NCBI RefSeq assembly: GCF_003352915.1
Contig: NZ_CP022314.1
Coordinates: 2,146,231-2,210,230 of the forward strand
Source of the DNA: Arthrobacter sp. PM3
GTDB lineage: Bacteria; Actinomycetota; Actinomycetes; Actinomycetales; Micrococcaceae
Reading direction: 5' to 3'
Length of the DNA: 64,000 nt
Under the pieces are notes generated by a model that saw nothing but the letters and a program-made list of their open reading frames with translations, did not search any database and had not been told where the DNA came from. The translations under genes and the position numbers were made by a program. Shown one piece after another: positions 1 through 7,899 of this stretch; positions within the stretch are counted from its first letter, which is position 1; the number at the start of each line of letters is the position of its first letter.

Positions 1-620
1 AAGCCGCACTGGGCGTCGCTGAAGTGGGCGCCCATCAGGGACTGCAGCAGGAAGTTGTAGCTGCGCGAGATGAATTCCCGTTTGGGTCCGCGGACCACGC
101 GTGAACTACGGGTCAGGCGGGTGCCGATCGCGAGGTCGGAGTGGCCCGAAATGAGCGGGGCAAGGAGCGGGCCGAGCGCCGCGAGGTCGGTGGACAGGTC
201 CACGTCCATGTAGGCCAGGACAGGCGACGGCGAGGCGAGCCACACCTTCCGCAGCGCGTTGCCGCGCCCTTTCTCGGCCATGTGGACCACGGTCACTTCG
301 CGGAGCTCGCGCGCTACCCGCTCCGCGGTCTTGAGCGTCCCGTCGGTGCTGGCGTTGTCCGCCACCGTGATCCGGAAGGGGTGCGGGAAGGATCCGAGGA
401 GATAGGCGTGCAGGCGGCGCAGGCAGGCCTCGAGGTCGCGTTCTTCGTTGAAGACCGGGATGGTGACGTCCAGCAGCGGTGTGCTGGCACGCGTGTCAAC
501 CGGTGAGCGCCGGCCGCCGGGATCGGTCAGCGCACCGGCGAACGGAGCCGGTGCGTGCGCGTCGGCCAGCGTCGCCGTGGGTCGGGGCGGGGTTCCTGAG
601 GCCTGGTCTGTGAACGTCAT
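1..620 (-). CDS. Glycosyltransferase family 2, partial (runs off left edge)
   Basis: This is the N-terminal ~206 residues of a GT-A fold glycosyltransferase resembling dolichyl/polyprenyl-phosphate sugar transferases. The ATG at 618-620 is preceded by GGGAAAG. After a ~48-residue low-complexity leader comes the family core: LLDVTIPVFNEERDL (nucleotide-sugar binding start), then TVADNASTDGT, then AYMDVDLSTDL, which supplies the DxD-like metal/nucleotide motif. IGTRLTRSSRV and RSYNFLLQSLMGAHFSDAQ match the acceptor-side conserved segment of DPM1/GtrB-like enzymes. The C-terminus, where actinobacterial homologues often carry membrane helices, is outside the window. The likely role is transfer of a sugar to a lipid carrier at the inner face of the membrane; the substrate is not determinable. 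Confidence 0.85.
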   Translation of the reverse strand, partial: MTFTDQASGTPPRPTATLADAHAPAPFAGALTDPGGRRSPVDTRASTPLLDVTIPVFNEERDLEACLRRLHAYLLGSFPHPFRITVADNASTDGTLKTAERVARELREVTVVHMAEKGRGNALRKVWLASPSPVLAYMDVDLSTDLAALGPLLAPLISGHSDLAIGTRLTRSSRVVRGPKREFISRSYNFLLQSLMGAHFSDAQCG

Positions 621-800
621 GGCTCAACTTTCCCGGCGGCCCATATGAGGGCTTTAGGGTCAAGCTGTGCGGGGCCTGTGGAAGTACGACGGAAACACAG
701 GAACGCCCCGAACCGGCCGGTTCGGGGCGTTCCTGTGAGTCTGGCGGGCGCGGGCGATACCTGAGGTCCGGTGCCGGCCCATCGCCGGTACGGTGACGGC

Positions 801-1616
801 TTAGTACCAGTTGTGCGCCAGGTGGAAGTTCAGGGCGCCGCAGGGGGAGCCGTAGCGCTCCTTGACGTAGTTCAGGCCCCAGTTGATCTGGGTCCGGTAG
901 TTGGTCATGTAGTCGGCGCCGGCGCTCGCCATCTTGGCAGCGGGCAGGGACTGGACCACGCCGTAGGCGCCGCTGCTGGGGTTCGTGGCGGTTGTCTTCC
1001 AGTCCGATTCCTTGGTCCAGAGCTTCTGCAGGCACTGCATCTGGCCCGGTGCCCAGCCGTAGCTGCCCAGCTGGGCAGCCGCGTAGGCCTGTGCGCCGGC
1101 GGGGTCGTCGATTGCGACCGGTGCGGCGGCCGGTGCCGGTGCCGGTGCGGGCGCGGCTGCCGGAGCGGGCGCCGCCGGCGCGGCTGCGGGCGCCGCCGGC
1201 GCGGCGGCCGGTGCGGGGGCGGCCGGGGCCGGAGCCGCGGGGGCCTTGGCCGGCGGCTCGGCGGCCTGCACATCGGCGAGCTGAGCTGCCACGTTCTTCC
1301 CGGCCGAGGCGCCGGTCGCGGCAACCTGGACGCGTTCGAAGTTGAGCTTGGCCAGCGGGTCGGCGACGGTGGCCGCCTCGGTGCCGGCAAAGTTTGCCGC
1401 GTGGGCGGCCGTCTCGGCTGCCTGGCTGGCGGCGGCGCCGCCGAGCAGCAGCGCGCAGGCTGCGGTGGCGACGGCGGCGCGGCGCCCGGTGGCGCCCAGC
1501 CCGGCGGCCAGCCGCGACAGTCCGGTGGCCTGGCGCGCCGGTTCGGCGCGGTGCCGGGATTTGGGGGAGCGGATAGAAGCGCCGTCAGGGCGCGTTTGTA
1601 CCTGGAAGTCAGTCAT
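801..1616 (-). CDS. Secreted lytic-transglycosylase-like protein with Ala/Pro linker
   Basis: 271 residues. A basic N-terminus with an Ala-rich hydrophobic stretch (about 46-67) looks like an export signal. A middle region of ~45 residues (about 118-165) is almost pure Ala/Pro and probably spans the cell wall. The C-terminal ~95 residues hold a lysozyme/transglycosylase-like fold: WTKESDW with Glu203 as likely catalytic acid, NPSSGAYGVVQSLP, and INWGLNYVKERYG, ending with a Cys pair. This resembles the aggregation-promoting-factor/Rpf-like wall hydrolases of Micrococcaceae. The long upstream leader carries c-di-AMP riboswitch features, consistent with osmotic/wall-turnover control. The hydrolytic specificity is inferred, not seen. 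Confidence 0.85.
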   Translation of the reverse strand: MTDFQVQTRPDGASIRSPKSRHRAEPARQATGLSRLAAGLGATGRRAAVATAACALLLGGAAASQAAETAAHAANFAGTEAATVADPLAKLNFERVQVAATGASAGKNVAAQLADVQAAEPPAKAPAAPAPAAPAPAAAPAAPAAAPAAPAPAAAPAPAPAPAAAPVAIDDPAGAQAYAAAQLGSYGWAPGQMQCLQKLWTKESDWKTTATNPSSGAYGVVQSLPAAKMASAGADYMTNYRTQINWGLNYVKERYGSPCGALNFHLAHNWY

Positions 1617-1631
1617 GATCGCCTCTCAACG

Positions 1632-1790
1632 CCGGCGGAGTTAGCTGTCGGGTTCGGATGAGGTCATCCGGCCGCACGGAAAGTCACGTGTCGGCTTCAC
1701 CCCAAGGGCGCAAGTGTGCAGAATGCCCGGGAACTCTGGGTCCCCCGCCTCTGCCTGGTCCAGCGGAATCCGGGAAGCGGCAGAGTTTGG
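1632..1790 (-). promoter_or_regulatory. ydaO/yuaA-type c-di-AMP riboswitch leader
   Basis: Reading the minus strand, the leader of the wall-hydrolase gene contains in order GGCAGAGGCGGGGGACCCA, then TTGGGGTGAAGCC, then GAACCCGACAGCTAACTCC followed by GCCGGCG, ending ~15 nt before the ATG. These are the order and wording of the conserved blocks of the ydaO-yuaA class (GGGGGACCCA / GGGGUGAA / CCCG-CAGCUAAC), which binds cyclic di-AMP. In actinobacteria this class typically precedes rpf and other wall-hydrolase genes and switches expression off when ligand is bound. The edges are approximate; no covariance model was run. Confidence 0.82.
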
Positions 1791-1858
1791 CGTCCAACCG
1801 GATGTGCGGCGTCAGTTCAGGCCGCACCACATCGACGCTACAGCACTTGGCAGCTTAA

Positions 1859-1884
1859 GTCACATTTCGGTAACGGGGGTCACA
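1859..1884. promoter_or_regulatory. Possible MtrA-like box (GTCACA / GTAACG / GTCACA)
   Basis: Three half-site-like hexamers occur in tandem on the plus strand: GTCACA-ttTCG-GTAACG-ggg-GTCACA. They lie upstream of the riboswitch-led wall-hydrolase gene and just beyond the end of the histidine-kinase gene. Repeats of GTNACN-type hexamers are the reported recognition pattern of the actinobacterial wall-stress regulator MtrA, which controls rpf-type genes. The assignment is inference from pattern and context only. Confidence 0.35.
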
Positions 1885-1934
1885 GTGCCGGAGTGTCGGC
1901 TTGCGCGGCCGCCCCGCAGGCCTGAGGGCGGGCG

Positions 1935-3551
1935 CTAGGCCGACGGCGGTGCCGCCGGCAGCCGCACGGCGAACTCTGTCCGGCCGGGCCGCGACGTGAC
2001 CTCGACGGTGCCCCCGTGGGCCGCCACGATGGACTGGACGATGGACAAGCCCAGCCCGCTCGTACCCTCGGAGGTCGGTGCGGGCGAAGCCGCCCCGGCC
2101 GGGCCGGCGCCAATGGAAGCAGGGCCTGCGCCGGCGCGGGGAGCAGACCCCGGCCGGGCGCCGGCCGTCGCCACCGCCGGCTTGGCGGCGGGACTTGCCG
2201 GATTGGCGCGCGCGGCATCGGCCCGGGCGAAGCGGGCGAAAACCCGCCCCACGAACTCGGGGGCGATGCCGCTGCCGTTATCTGTCACCGTGATCACGGC
2301 GCTGCCGTCCGCGGACCGCATGACGCCCGTGACTACCGTGGTCCCGGGCTCTGTGTGTTTGCGGGCGTTGGACAGCAGGTTGGCGAGGACTTGGTGGAGC
2401 TGCGTCGCGTCGCCGCGCACCACCACGGGCTCGTCCGGCAGTTCAAGGTGCCAGATACGGTCCGGGGCCATGACTTTCTCATCGCTCACCGTTTCGATGG
2501 CCAGCTGGGTGAGGTCGACGTCGGTGATCTTGAGCGGCTGCCCCTCGTCCAGGCGTGCCAGCAGCAGCAGGTCCTCCACCAGGGTGGTCATCCGCTCGGA
2601 CTGGCTTTGGACCCGGGAGAGGGACTTCTCCCCGTCCGGAGTGAAATGCTCGGTCATGCGCATCAGCTCGGTGTAGCCGCGGATGGCCGTGAGCGGCGTG
2701 CGCAGTTCGTGCGAGGCATCGGCGACGAACTGCCGCACCTTCATCTCGCTCTCCTGCCGCGCCTCAAGCGCGTTGGAGACGTTGTCCAGCATCTGGTTCA
2801 GCGCGTAGCCCACGCTGCCCACCTCGGTTCCGGGATGGGCGGCCGACGCCGGAACGCGCACCGCGAGCGCCACCTCGCCCGCGTCCAGCGGGAGCCGGGA
2901 GACCTGGGTGGCCACTTCGGACAGCTGTTCCAGCGGCTTCATGGTGCGCCGGATCAGGGCAGTGCCGGCGAGGCCGATCAGCACGAGCCCGCCGGCGGAG
3001 ACCACCACCATGGTCCAGACCAGCGAGGCGAGGGTGTTTTGTTTTTCTTCCAGCGGGAGCCCGGTGACAATGATGTCGCCGTACGGCGCGCGGACCGCCG
3101 TGAGCCGGTACGCGCCTGCCGAGAGCGTCCTGTCCACCGGAATGCCGTTGGGGGCCAGCGCCAGGAGGACGGCGTTGTCGTCGGGCGAGAGGCTCTTGCG
3201 GGTGGCGTCGCCGCCGAGGAACCCGGCGCTGCCGACCTCACCGTCCTCAATCCGGGCGTTGAGCGTCCCGATGCCCTGCCCCCGGGCCTCGAGCGGGTCG
3301 GGGCGCCCGCCCGAAGACCCGGACGAGGGCCGGCCGAACTCGCTGGACCGGTGGGAGGCCTGCTCCAGCTGGGTGTCGAGCTGCCGGGTCAGAAACAGGT
3401 CCATTGAGGCATAGCTGAACAGGCCCACAGCGCCGCAGATGGCCACAAGCAGCGCCATGGCGACCAGGACCAGCCGGGTGCGCAGATGCCATGTGGCCGG
3501 ATTGCGCCAGTCGCGCCCGGGGGCACGGGTCATGCCGGAGAGGGTTGGCAC
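1935..3551 (-). CDS. Membrane sensor histidine kinase (HAMP, HisKA, HATPase)
   Basis: 538 residues. One membrane helix lies at ~26-50, followed by an extracytoplasmic sensor region to ~175 and a second helix near 180-202 (VVSAGGLVLIGLAG). A HAMP linker precedes the HisKA dimer domain, where ADASHELRTPLTAIRGY carries the phospho-accepting His281. The ATPase domain shows the N-box (NLLSNARKHT), the G1 box (VTDNGSGIAPE) and the G2 box (GTSGLGLSIVQSIV). A ~45-residue Ala/Pro/Gly insertion between the G1 and G2 boxes is unusual. It starts 3 nt after the response regulator stop, so the pair is an operon. The architecture matches the TcrY/TrcS/PrrB-like orthodox kinases of actinobacteria. The stimulus is unknown. 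Confidence 0.93.
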   Translation of the reverse strand: MPTLSGMTRAPGRDWRNPATWHLRTRLVLVAMALLVAICGAVGLFSYASMDLFLTRQLDTQLEQASHRSSEFGRPSSGSSGGRPDPLEARGQGIGTLNARIEDGEVGSAGFLGGDATRKSLSPDDNAVLLALAPNGIPVDRTLSAGAYRLTAVRAPYGDIIVTGLPLEEKQNTLASLVWTMVVVSAGGLVLIGLAGTALIRRTMKPLEQLSEVATQVSRLPLDAGEVALAVRVPASAAHPGTEVGSVGYALNQMLDNVSNALEARQESEMKVRQFVADASHELRTPLTAIRGYTELMRMTEHFTPDGEKSLSRVQSQSERMTTLVEDLLLLARLDEGQPLKITDVDLTQLAIETVSDEKVMAPDRIWHLELPDEPVVVRGDATQLHQVLANLLSNARKHTEPGTTVVTGVMRSADGSAVITVTDNGSGIAPEFVGRVFARFARADAARANPASPAAKPAVATAGARPGSAPRAGAGPASIGAGPAGAASPAPTSEGTSGLGLSIVQSIVAAHGGTVEVTSRPGRTEFAVRLPAAPPSA

Positions 3552-3554
3552 GGA

Positions 3555-4295
3555 TCAGTCCGCCGGTTTCAGGACGTAGCCGGCGCCGCGCACCGTGTGG
3601 ATCATGGGGGCGTGGTTGGCGTCGACCTTCTTGCGGAGGTAGGAGATGTAGAGCTCCACGATGTTGGCCTGGCCGCCGAAGTCATAGTCCCAGACCCGGT
3701 CCAGGATCTGGGCCTTGCTGATCACCCGCTTGGGGTTTTCCATGAGGTAGCGCAGGAGTTCGAACTGCGTGGCGGTCAGGTGCAGCTCCTCGCCGGCCCG
3801 GCTGACTTCGCGGGTGTCGACATTGAGCACCAGGTCGCCCACCACGAGTTCCGCGGTGTCCATAGCGGCCACGCCCGAGCGCTGAACCAGCCGGTGCAGG
3901 CGCAGCAGGACCTCTTCCATGCTGAACGGCTTGGTGACGTAGTCGTCTCCGCCGGCCGCCAGACCGGTGATGCGGTCCTGGACGGCATCCTTGGCCGTAA
4001 GGAACAGCGCCGGCACCTCCGGCGCGAACGCGCGGATCCGGCTGAGCACCTCGACGCCGTCGAACCCGGGAATCATGACGTCCAGCACCAGCACGTCGGG
4101 CCGGAACTCCTTGGCCAGCCGGACCGCCCCGGGGCCGTCTTCCGCGACCGCCACGGACCAGCCGGCCATCCGCAGGCCCATGCTCATCAGTTCGGAGAGG
4201 CTCGGCTCATCGTCCACCACCAGCGCGCGGATGGGGGAGCCGTCCGGATGCGTGAGCTGGGGAAGGTTGTTGGTCATGGAGTGCGATGTGGCCAT
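3555..4295 (-). CDS. OmpR/PhoB-family response regulator
   Basis: 246 residues. The receiver domain begins with ALVVDDEPSLSELM (acidic pair) and has VLVLDVMIPGFDG with phospho-acceptor Asp72, a later FLTAKD (Thr switch, KD) and DDYVTKPFSMEEVL (conserved Lys). A winged-helix domain follows: the recognition helix region reads VISKAQILDRVWDYDF and the end is YLRKKVDANHAPMIHTVRGAGYVLK. Two in-frame starts exist (4295 and 4277). The gene is followed at once by its kinase. The 209-bp gap to the divergent DUF5666-like gene probably holds both promoters, so that neighbour is a plausible target. Confidence 0.94.
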   Translation of the reverse strand: MATSHSMTNNLPQLTHPDGSPIRALVVDDEPSLSELMSMGLRMAGWSVAVAEDGPGAVRLAKEFRPDVLVLDVMIPGFDGVEVLSRIRAFAPEVPALFLTAKDAVQDRITGLAAGGDDYVTKPFSMEEVLLRLHRLVQRSGVAAMDTAELVVGDLVLNVDTREVSRAGEELHLTATQFELLRYLMENPKRVISKAQILDRVWDYDFGGQANIVELYISYLRKKVDANHAPMIHTVRGAGYVLKPAD

Positions 4296-4504
4296 GGGAC
4301 AACTCTCCGATCTACCGGTTAGGCGGGGCTTTGGGGATCCTGTGCGGCGCCTGTGAATCCCAGCCTAGCGAGCTGGACGGCGATCCGGGCAGAGGTGAGG
4401 TCACAGGCACGGCTGTCGGCCCGCACAGCCCGGACACAGGATCGCTCAGCACGCTGGGGGTGAACACCGACCCGCACCCTCTGCAGTCAATAAGGAGAAA
4501 CACC

Positions 4505-5368
4505 ATGAGCGGTCAGCTTCCCGGAACCGGTTCCGGCCCCACACCCGACTCCGCCCGCGACGCCGCCACGGCGTCCCCGCCGGTGACCACGCCCCCGGCA
4601 CCCGCTGCTGCAGCTGCCCCGGGCTGGGGCGCCCCTGCCGCTTCTGCCGTGCAGGCCCCGGCGCCGGCCTGGGGCATGCCCCCGCAGGAGCGGGATGTTC
4701 CCGTAACCGGCGCAGGCTGGGGCTCCCCGGCAAGCAGCTCCAGGAATGCCGCCACGGCCAGGCCCTGGACACTCAAAAGGGGACTCATCGTCACCGGGGC
4801 CGCGGCAGCCCTGGCAGCCGGCGCCGGCGCCGGCATCTACGCCCTGACCTCAAGTTCGGCAGCAGCCGACAATTCGGCGCTCGGGGCAGCCGGCGGACAG
4901 GGTGCCTTCGGCCAGGGCTCGGCCCCGGGCGCACCGGGCTCCGGGCAGGGCGGCTTCGCCGACGGCGGCATGTCCGGCCATGACGGCCCGGATGACTTCG
5001 CGGCCGGCGGGCTGGGCGGCATGGGCACCGGACTGTCCTCCGCGGTGCATGCTGACTACGTGGTGCTGCAGGGCAGCGACTACATCACCATGGCCGAGCA
5101 GACGGGGACGGTGAGCGACGTCAGCTCGTCCGCCGTCACGGTCAAGAGCAGCGACGGCTTCACGCGCACCTACGCCCTCGGCAGCGACGTGGTGGTGAGC
5201 AATCTGCAACAGCGGCGCCAGCAGGCCGGCGGCACGGGCACGCAGCTGAGCGTCGCGGACATCGTTGCCGGCGGAACGGTGCGGATCGTCGCGGCCAAGG
5301 ACGGCTCGGGCTACACGGCGGCCACCGTCCTGGTGATGGCGGCCACCTCCACAGGCCAGTCCAACTAG
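4505..5368 (+). CDS. Membrane-anchored DUF5666-like protein
   Basis: 287 residues. The ATG at 4505 is preceded by AAGGAG at the right spacing; an in-frame ATG at 4286 would run through the regulator's promoter and is rejected. Residues 1-90 are Pro/Ala-rich cytoplasmic sequence, 95-120 form one membrane helix (LIVTGAAAALAAGAGAGIYA), 125-180 are Gly-rich. The C-terminal ~95 residues form a compact beta domain: GTVSDVSSSAVTVKSSDG, then RTYALGSDVVVSN and IVAGGTVRIVAAKDGSGY. That alternating pattern matches DUF5666-type domains. Its position divergent from a two-component system suggests it is a target or sensor partner of that system. Biochemical function is unknown. Confidence 0.75.
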   Translation: MSGQLPGTGSGPTPDSARDAATASPPVTTPPAPAAAAAPGWGAPAASAVQAPAPAWGMPPQERDVPVTGAGWGSPASSSRNAATARPWTLKRGLIVTGAAAALAAGAGAGIYALTSSSAAADNSALGAAGGQGAFGQGSAPGAPGSGQGGFADGGMSGHDGPDDFAAGGLGGMGTGLSSAVHADYVVLQGSDYITMAEQTGTVSDVSSSAVTVKSSDGFTRTYALGSDVVVSNLQQRRQQAGGTGTQLSVADIVAGGTVRIVAAKDGSGYTAATVLVMAATSTGQSN

Positions 5369-5374
5369 ACCCCG

Positions 5375-5414
5375 GACTCCGCCGCCGGCCCGGGACGGGG
5401 CCGGCGGCAGAGTC
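5375..5414 (+). terminator. GC-rich terminator-like hairpin
   Basis: Arms GACTC-C-GCCGCCGGCCC and its near-perfect complement enclose a 4-5 nt loop, 6 nt after the stop of the DUF5666-like gene. There is no U-tract, as is common in high-GC actinobacteria. Confidence 0.65.
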
Positions 5415-5950
5415 GACGGAGCCGGCCCGTCCCGGCCGGGACCGCCCGGACCGGATGACCACTCCGTGGACAGCCGGGCAGGCGACGGCGGGACCGCGCG
5501 GTTTCGCCCAAGTACGTTGCTGTGAATGATTTCGGCTATGTTGGCCGGTCGGTCGAATAAAATTCGCATGAATCCGCATACTGACCCGCCGGTCGGAAAA
5601 ACACTTGTTATTTTATCGGCCGGACAGAATTGTGATTTCCACTACAATTCGTTGATCCGTCTCACTATGTGGAATAGGCGGCCCTTTGTTACTTGCACGT
5701 TCGCATTGTTACGTTGCACACTTCAATTGTGAACAAGAACTCAACAGCACCTGCAGCCGCAGCTTCCTGGGTCAGCACACCCGCTGGTACCGAGATGAGC
5801 TGTTGTCGAATGCACGCCTAACTTTTACACCCCAAGAGTTTCTAGGCATTCGCCCCCCAGCCCAGAGTCGGGCGCCCCTCCCCAGTTTCATTGCGGGGAA
5901 AGTAGCATTCGAGCCGCGATGACGGCCATTCACATTGAGGTAAGCATTCC
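5415..5950. other. Gene-free interval; strikingly AT-rich from about 5515
   Basis: About 535 bp separate the terminator from the winged-helix regulator. From about 5515 to 5850 base composition falls sharply (runs such as TTATTTTATCGG and GTCGAATAAAATTCG), unlike the rest of the window. The tract holds GTTAC twice, 20 bp apart (5688 and 5708), and several TATA-like hexamers. The short reading frames here have no ribosome site or typical codon use. It is read as a long regulatory leader or a small foreign patch. Confidence 0.5.
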
Positions 5951-6814
5951 ATGTCAGTTGCATCCGGATACGTCCACATCTCCGTCCGTAACGCCAGCAA
6001 GGCCGCCCAAACCTCCGGGATCCGCCAGGGCTTCGGCGGACGCTCCGCTTTCGCCCCTGCCGGATCCACCGGCACTTTCCCGGCCCCCGGATATGCAGCC
6101 CAAGGCTACAACCCTGATTCCTACGGCCAGCTCCGCGCCGTCCCGCCCGCCCCCGCCACGGCGCCGACGCCCGTGATTGCGCCGGGTGCCGGCAGCCCGG
6201 CCCGTCCCGCCGCCAGTGACAACGTCGCCCGCGGCTTCGTGCTGTACATGGGAATCGACGAGGAGACCGCGGCGGCCGCCGGCACCTCGATTGCCAAGCT
6301 TGCCCAGGAAATCCGGGCCTACGCACAGTCGCTGGTTGCCGGCGCTGAAAGCTACGCCGCAGTCGCCGTCGCCCCGGCCAGTGCCCCGGGCTCTGCCCTC
6401 GACGTCGTCCGCTCGACCTTCGGTGACCCGACCGCCGGAGCCCGCCAGCGCCCCGAAACCGCGCGGCTGCAGCAGCCGCAGGATCCGCGGCCGTCCGGCG
6501 TCCTGATCGACCTCGCCCGCCGTGAAGTGCACCTCGACGGCGAATCCCTGAATCTGACGTTCAAGGAATTCGAGCTCCTGAACTACCTCGTGGAGAACGG
6601 CACCCGCACCGTGGGCCGTGACGAGCTGCTTGAGGGCCTGTGGCGCAACGCCGAGGAGGTCCCGAACGAGCGGACCATCGACGTCCACATCCGCAGGCTC
6701 CGTTCCAAGCTGGGTCGCCTGGCCAACACGGTGCGCACCGTCCGCGGCCAGGGCTACCGGTTCTACGAGCACCCCGAAGTGGTGGTCTGGGCCGCCCCGG
6801 AATACTCCATCTAG
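5951..6814 (+). CDS. Orphan winged-helix transcriptional regulator (no receiver domain)
   Basis: 287 residues, ATG at 5951 with GAGG ~11 nt upstream. The C-terminal ~105 residues are a clear OmpR-type DNA-binding domain: RREVHLDGESLNLTFKEFEL, then RTVGRDELLEGLW, then ERTIDVHIRRLRSKLG and VRTVRGQGYRFYE. No receiver domain precedes it. Residues 1-85 are low complexity, and 90-160 contain a small alpha/beta segment (GFVLYMGIDEETAAAAG) of unknown fold. Without a phospho-acceptor it must be controlled some other way. It sits alone between two terminators behind an unusually AT-rich leader, consistent with autoregulation. Confidence 0.85.
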   Translation: MSVASGYVHISVRNASKAAQTSGIRQGFGGRSAFAPAGSTGTFPAPGYAAQGYNPDSYGQLRAVPPAPATAPTPVIAPGAGSPARPAASDNVARGFVLYMGIDEETAAAAGTSIAKLAQEIRAYAQSLVAGAESYAAVAVAPASAPGSALDVVRSTFGDPTAGARQRPETARLQQPQDPRPSGVLIDLARREVHLDGESLNLTFKEFELLNYLVENGTRTVGRDELLEGLWRNAEEVPNERTIDVHIRRLRSKLGRLANTVRTVRGQGYRFYEHPEVVVWAAPEYSI

Positions 6815-6830
6815 CCACATTCCCGCGCAC

Positions 6831-6861
6831 AGCGCCCGCCCCCTGCATGGGGGCGGGCGCT
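6831..6861 (+). terminator. Rho-independent-type hairpin
   Basis: A perfect stem AGCGCCCGCCCCC / GGGGGCGGGCGCT with a 5-nt loop, 17 nt after the stop of the orphan regulator. The downstream sequence is only weakly T-rich (GTCGCTTTC). Confidence 0.8.
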
Positions 6862-6971
6862 GTCGCTTTCGCGGCGCATCCCCGCAGCGGCCCGGGGCGC
6901 GGTTGGCCTCTGTTGTGTTTCGCTGCTCCGGCGTAGGCTTCGGATCGTTGATTCGACTACCGGGAGGAAGC

Positions 6972-7175
6972 ATGTCTGTTGCACGTATCACCACCCTGAG
7001 CGCCAACTCCAAAACCTCGTTCGACGACGCCATCAAGGAAGGCATCGAGCGGGCCAACAAGACCCTGCGCAACGTCACCGGGGCGTGGGTCAAAGAACAA
7101 AAGGTGGAAATCAGCGGCGGCGCCGTCGTCGCCTGGCACGTTGTCCTCGAAGTGACATTTGTCCTGGAGGACTGA
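6972..7175 (+). CDS. Dodecin-family flavin-binding protein
   Basis: 67 residues, ATG at 6972 after a strong GGGAGGAAG. The sequence fits dodecin throughout: ITTLSANSKTSFDDAIKEG, then GAWVKEQKVEISGG, ending in VVAWHVVLEVTFVLED. Dodecins assemble into hollow dodecamers that store or buffer riboflavin/FMN or CoA. The conserved Trp of VTGAWVKEQ is the residue that stacks on the isoalloxazine ring in characterised dodecins. It is monocistronic, with a terminator upstream and its own leader. Confidence 0.92.
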   Translation: MSVARITTLSANSKTSFDDAIKEGIERANKTLRNVTGAWVKEQKVEISGGAVVAWHVVLEVTFVLED

Positions 7176-7233
7176 GCCGGCACCACAGGCGATGCGCGCC
7201 CGTGGGCGGCCGGCGCCGCACTAGGATTGAGCC

Positions 7234-7761
7234 ATGAGCGCGCATCACATCAAACGGCTGGTGATCATGCGCCACGCCAAGTCCGACTGGCCCGGCGGGG
7301 TGGCCGACCACGAACGGCCGCTGGAAGAACGCGGCCACAAGGATGCCCCGGTCGCCGGAAAATGGCTGCTCAAGCACGGGTTTGTCCCTGATTTCATCCT
7401 CTGCTCCAGCGCGCTGCGCACACGGCAGACCTGCACATGGGTGTGCCACGCGCTCGGTGACAAGGCCCCGACGGCGAAACTCGAGGACGGCCTCTACGCC
7501 GCGTCCGCACGGCGGATGCTGGCCGTGATCAACCACGTCCCGGACACCGTGAACACGCTCCTGGTGATTTCGCACATGCCGGGCGTGCAGGACCTGGCCA
7601 TGCATCTGGCGTCGCGCGATTCAGACCACGACGCCTACATGGACGCCGCCACGCGCTATCCGACCAGCGGGCTGACCGTGCTGGAAACGGAAAAGTCCTG
7701 GGCCGAGCTCGACGGGCAGGACGCCAGGCTGACCCACTTCAAGGTGCCCCGCGCCAAATAA
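7234..7761 (+). CDS. SixA-like histidine phosphatase
   Basis: 175 residues. The N-terminal LVIMRHAKSDW contains the RHG-type catalytic motif of the branch-2 histidine phosphatase superfamily (Arg13, His14). It is followed by LEERGHKDAPVAGKWL and FILCSSALRTRQTC, with Arg in the phosphate pocket. The second catalytic His lies in LLVISHMPGVQDL. This is the SixA arrangement; E. coli SixA dephosphorylates phosphohistidine proteins of the PTS. The actinobacterial substrate is unknown. It lies 58 bp after the dodecin gene on the same strand. Confidence 0.88.
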   Translation: MSAHHIKRLVIMRHAKSDWPGGVADHERPLEERGHKDAPVAGKWLLKHGFVPDFILCSSALRTRQTCTWVCHALGDKAPTAKLEDGLYAASARRMLAVINHVPDTVNTLLVISHMPGVQDLAMHLASRDSDHDAYMDAATRYPTSGLTVLETEKSWAELDGQDARLTHFKVPRAK

Positions 7762-7768
7762 CGGGCCG

Positions 7769-7791
7769 CCCGGGCCGGCAACCGGCCCGGG
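7769..7791 (+). terminator. GC-only hairpin after the SixA-like gene
   Basis: CCCGGGCCGG and its complement flank a 3-nt CAA loop, 7 nt after the stop codon. There is no U-tract; it is the probable 3' end of the transcript. Confidence 0.6.
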
Positions 7792-7899
7792 GCCATAGCT
7801 ACCTGCTGCGTTCTGCGGTTTACTGTTCCTGTTTGCTGATGTGGTTTCTCCAGTGGTTTTGGGGCAGGTAGGACAACTTCAGGGAAAAGGTGGATCAAC

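Noticed and set aside
5526..5922. Two short ORFs (68 and 78 residues) in the AT-rich island
   Set aside because: No ribosome-binding site, no typical codon use, and overlap with likely regulatory sequence.
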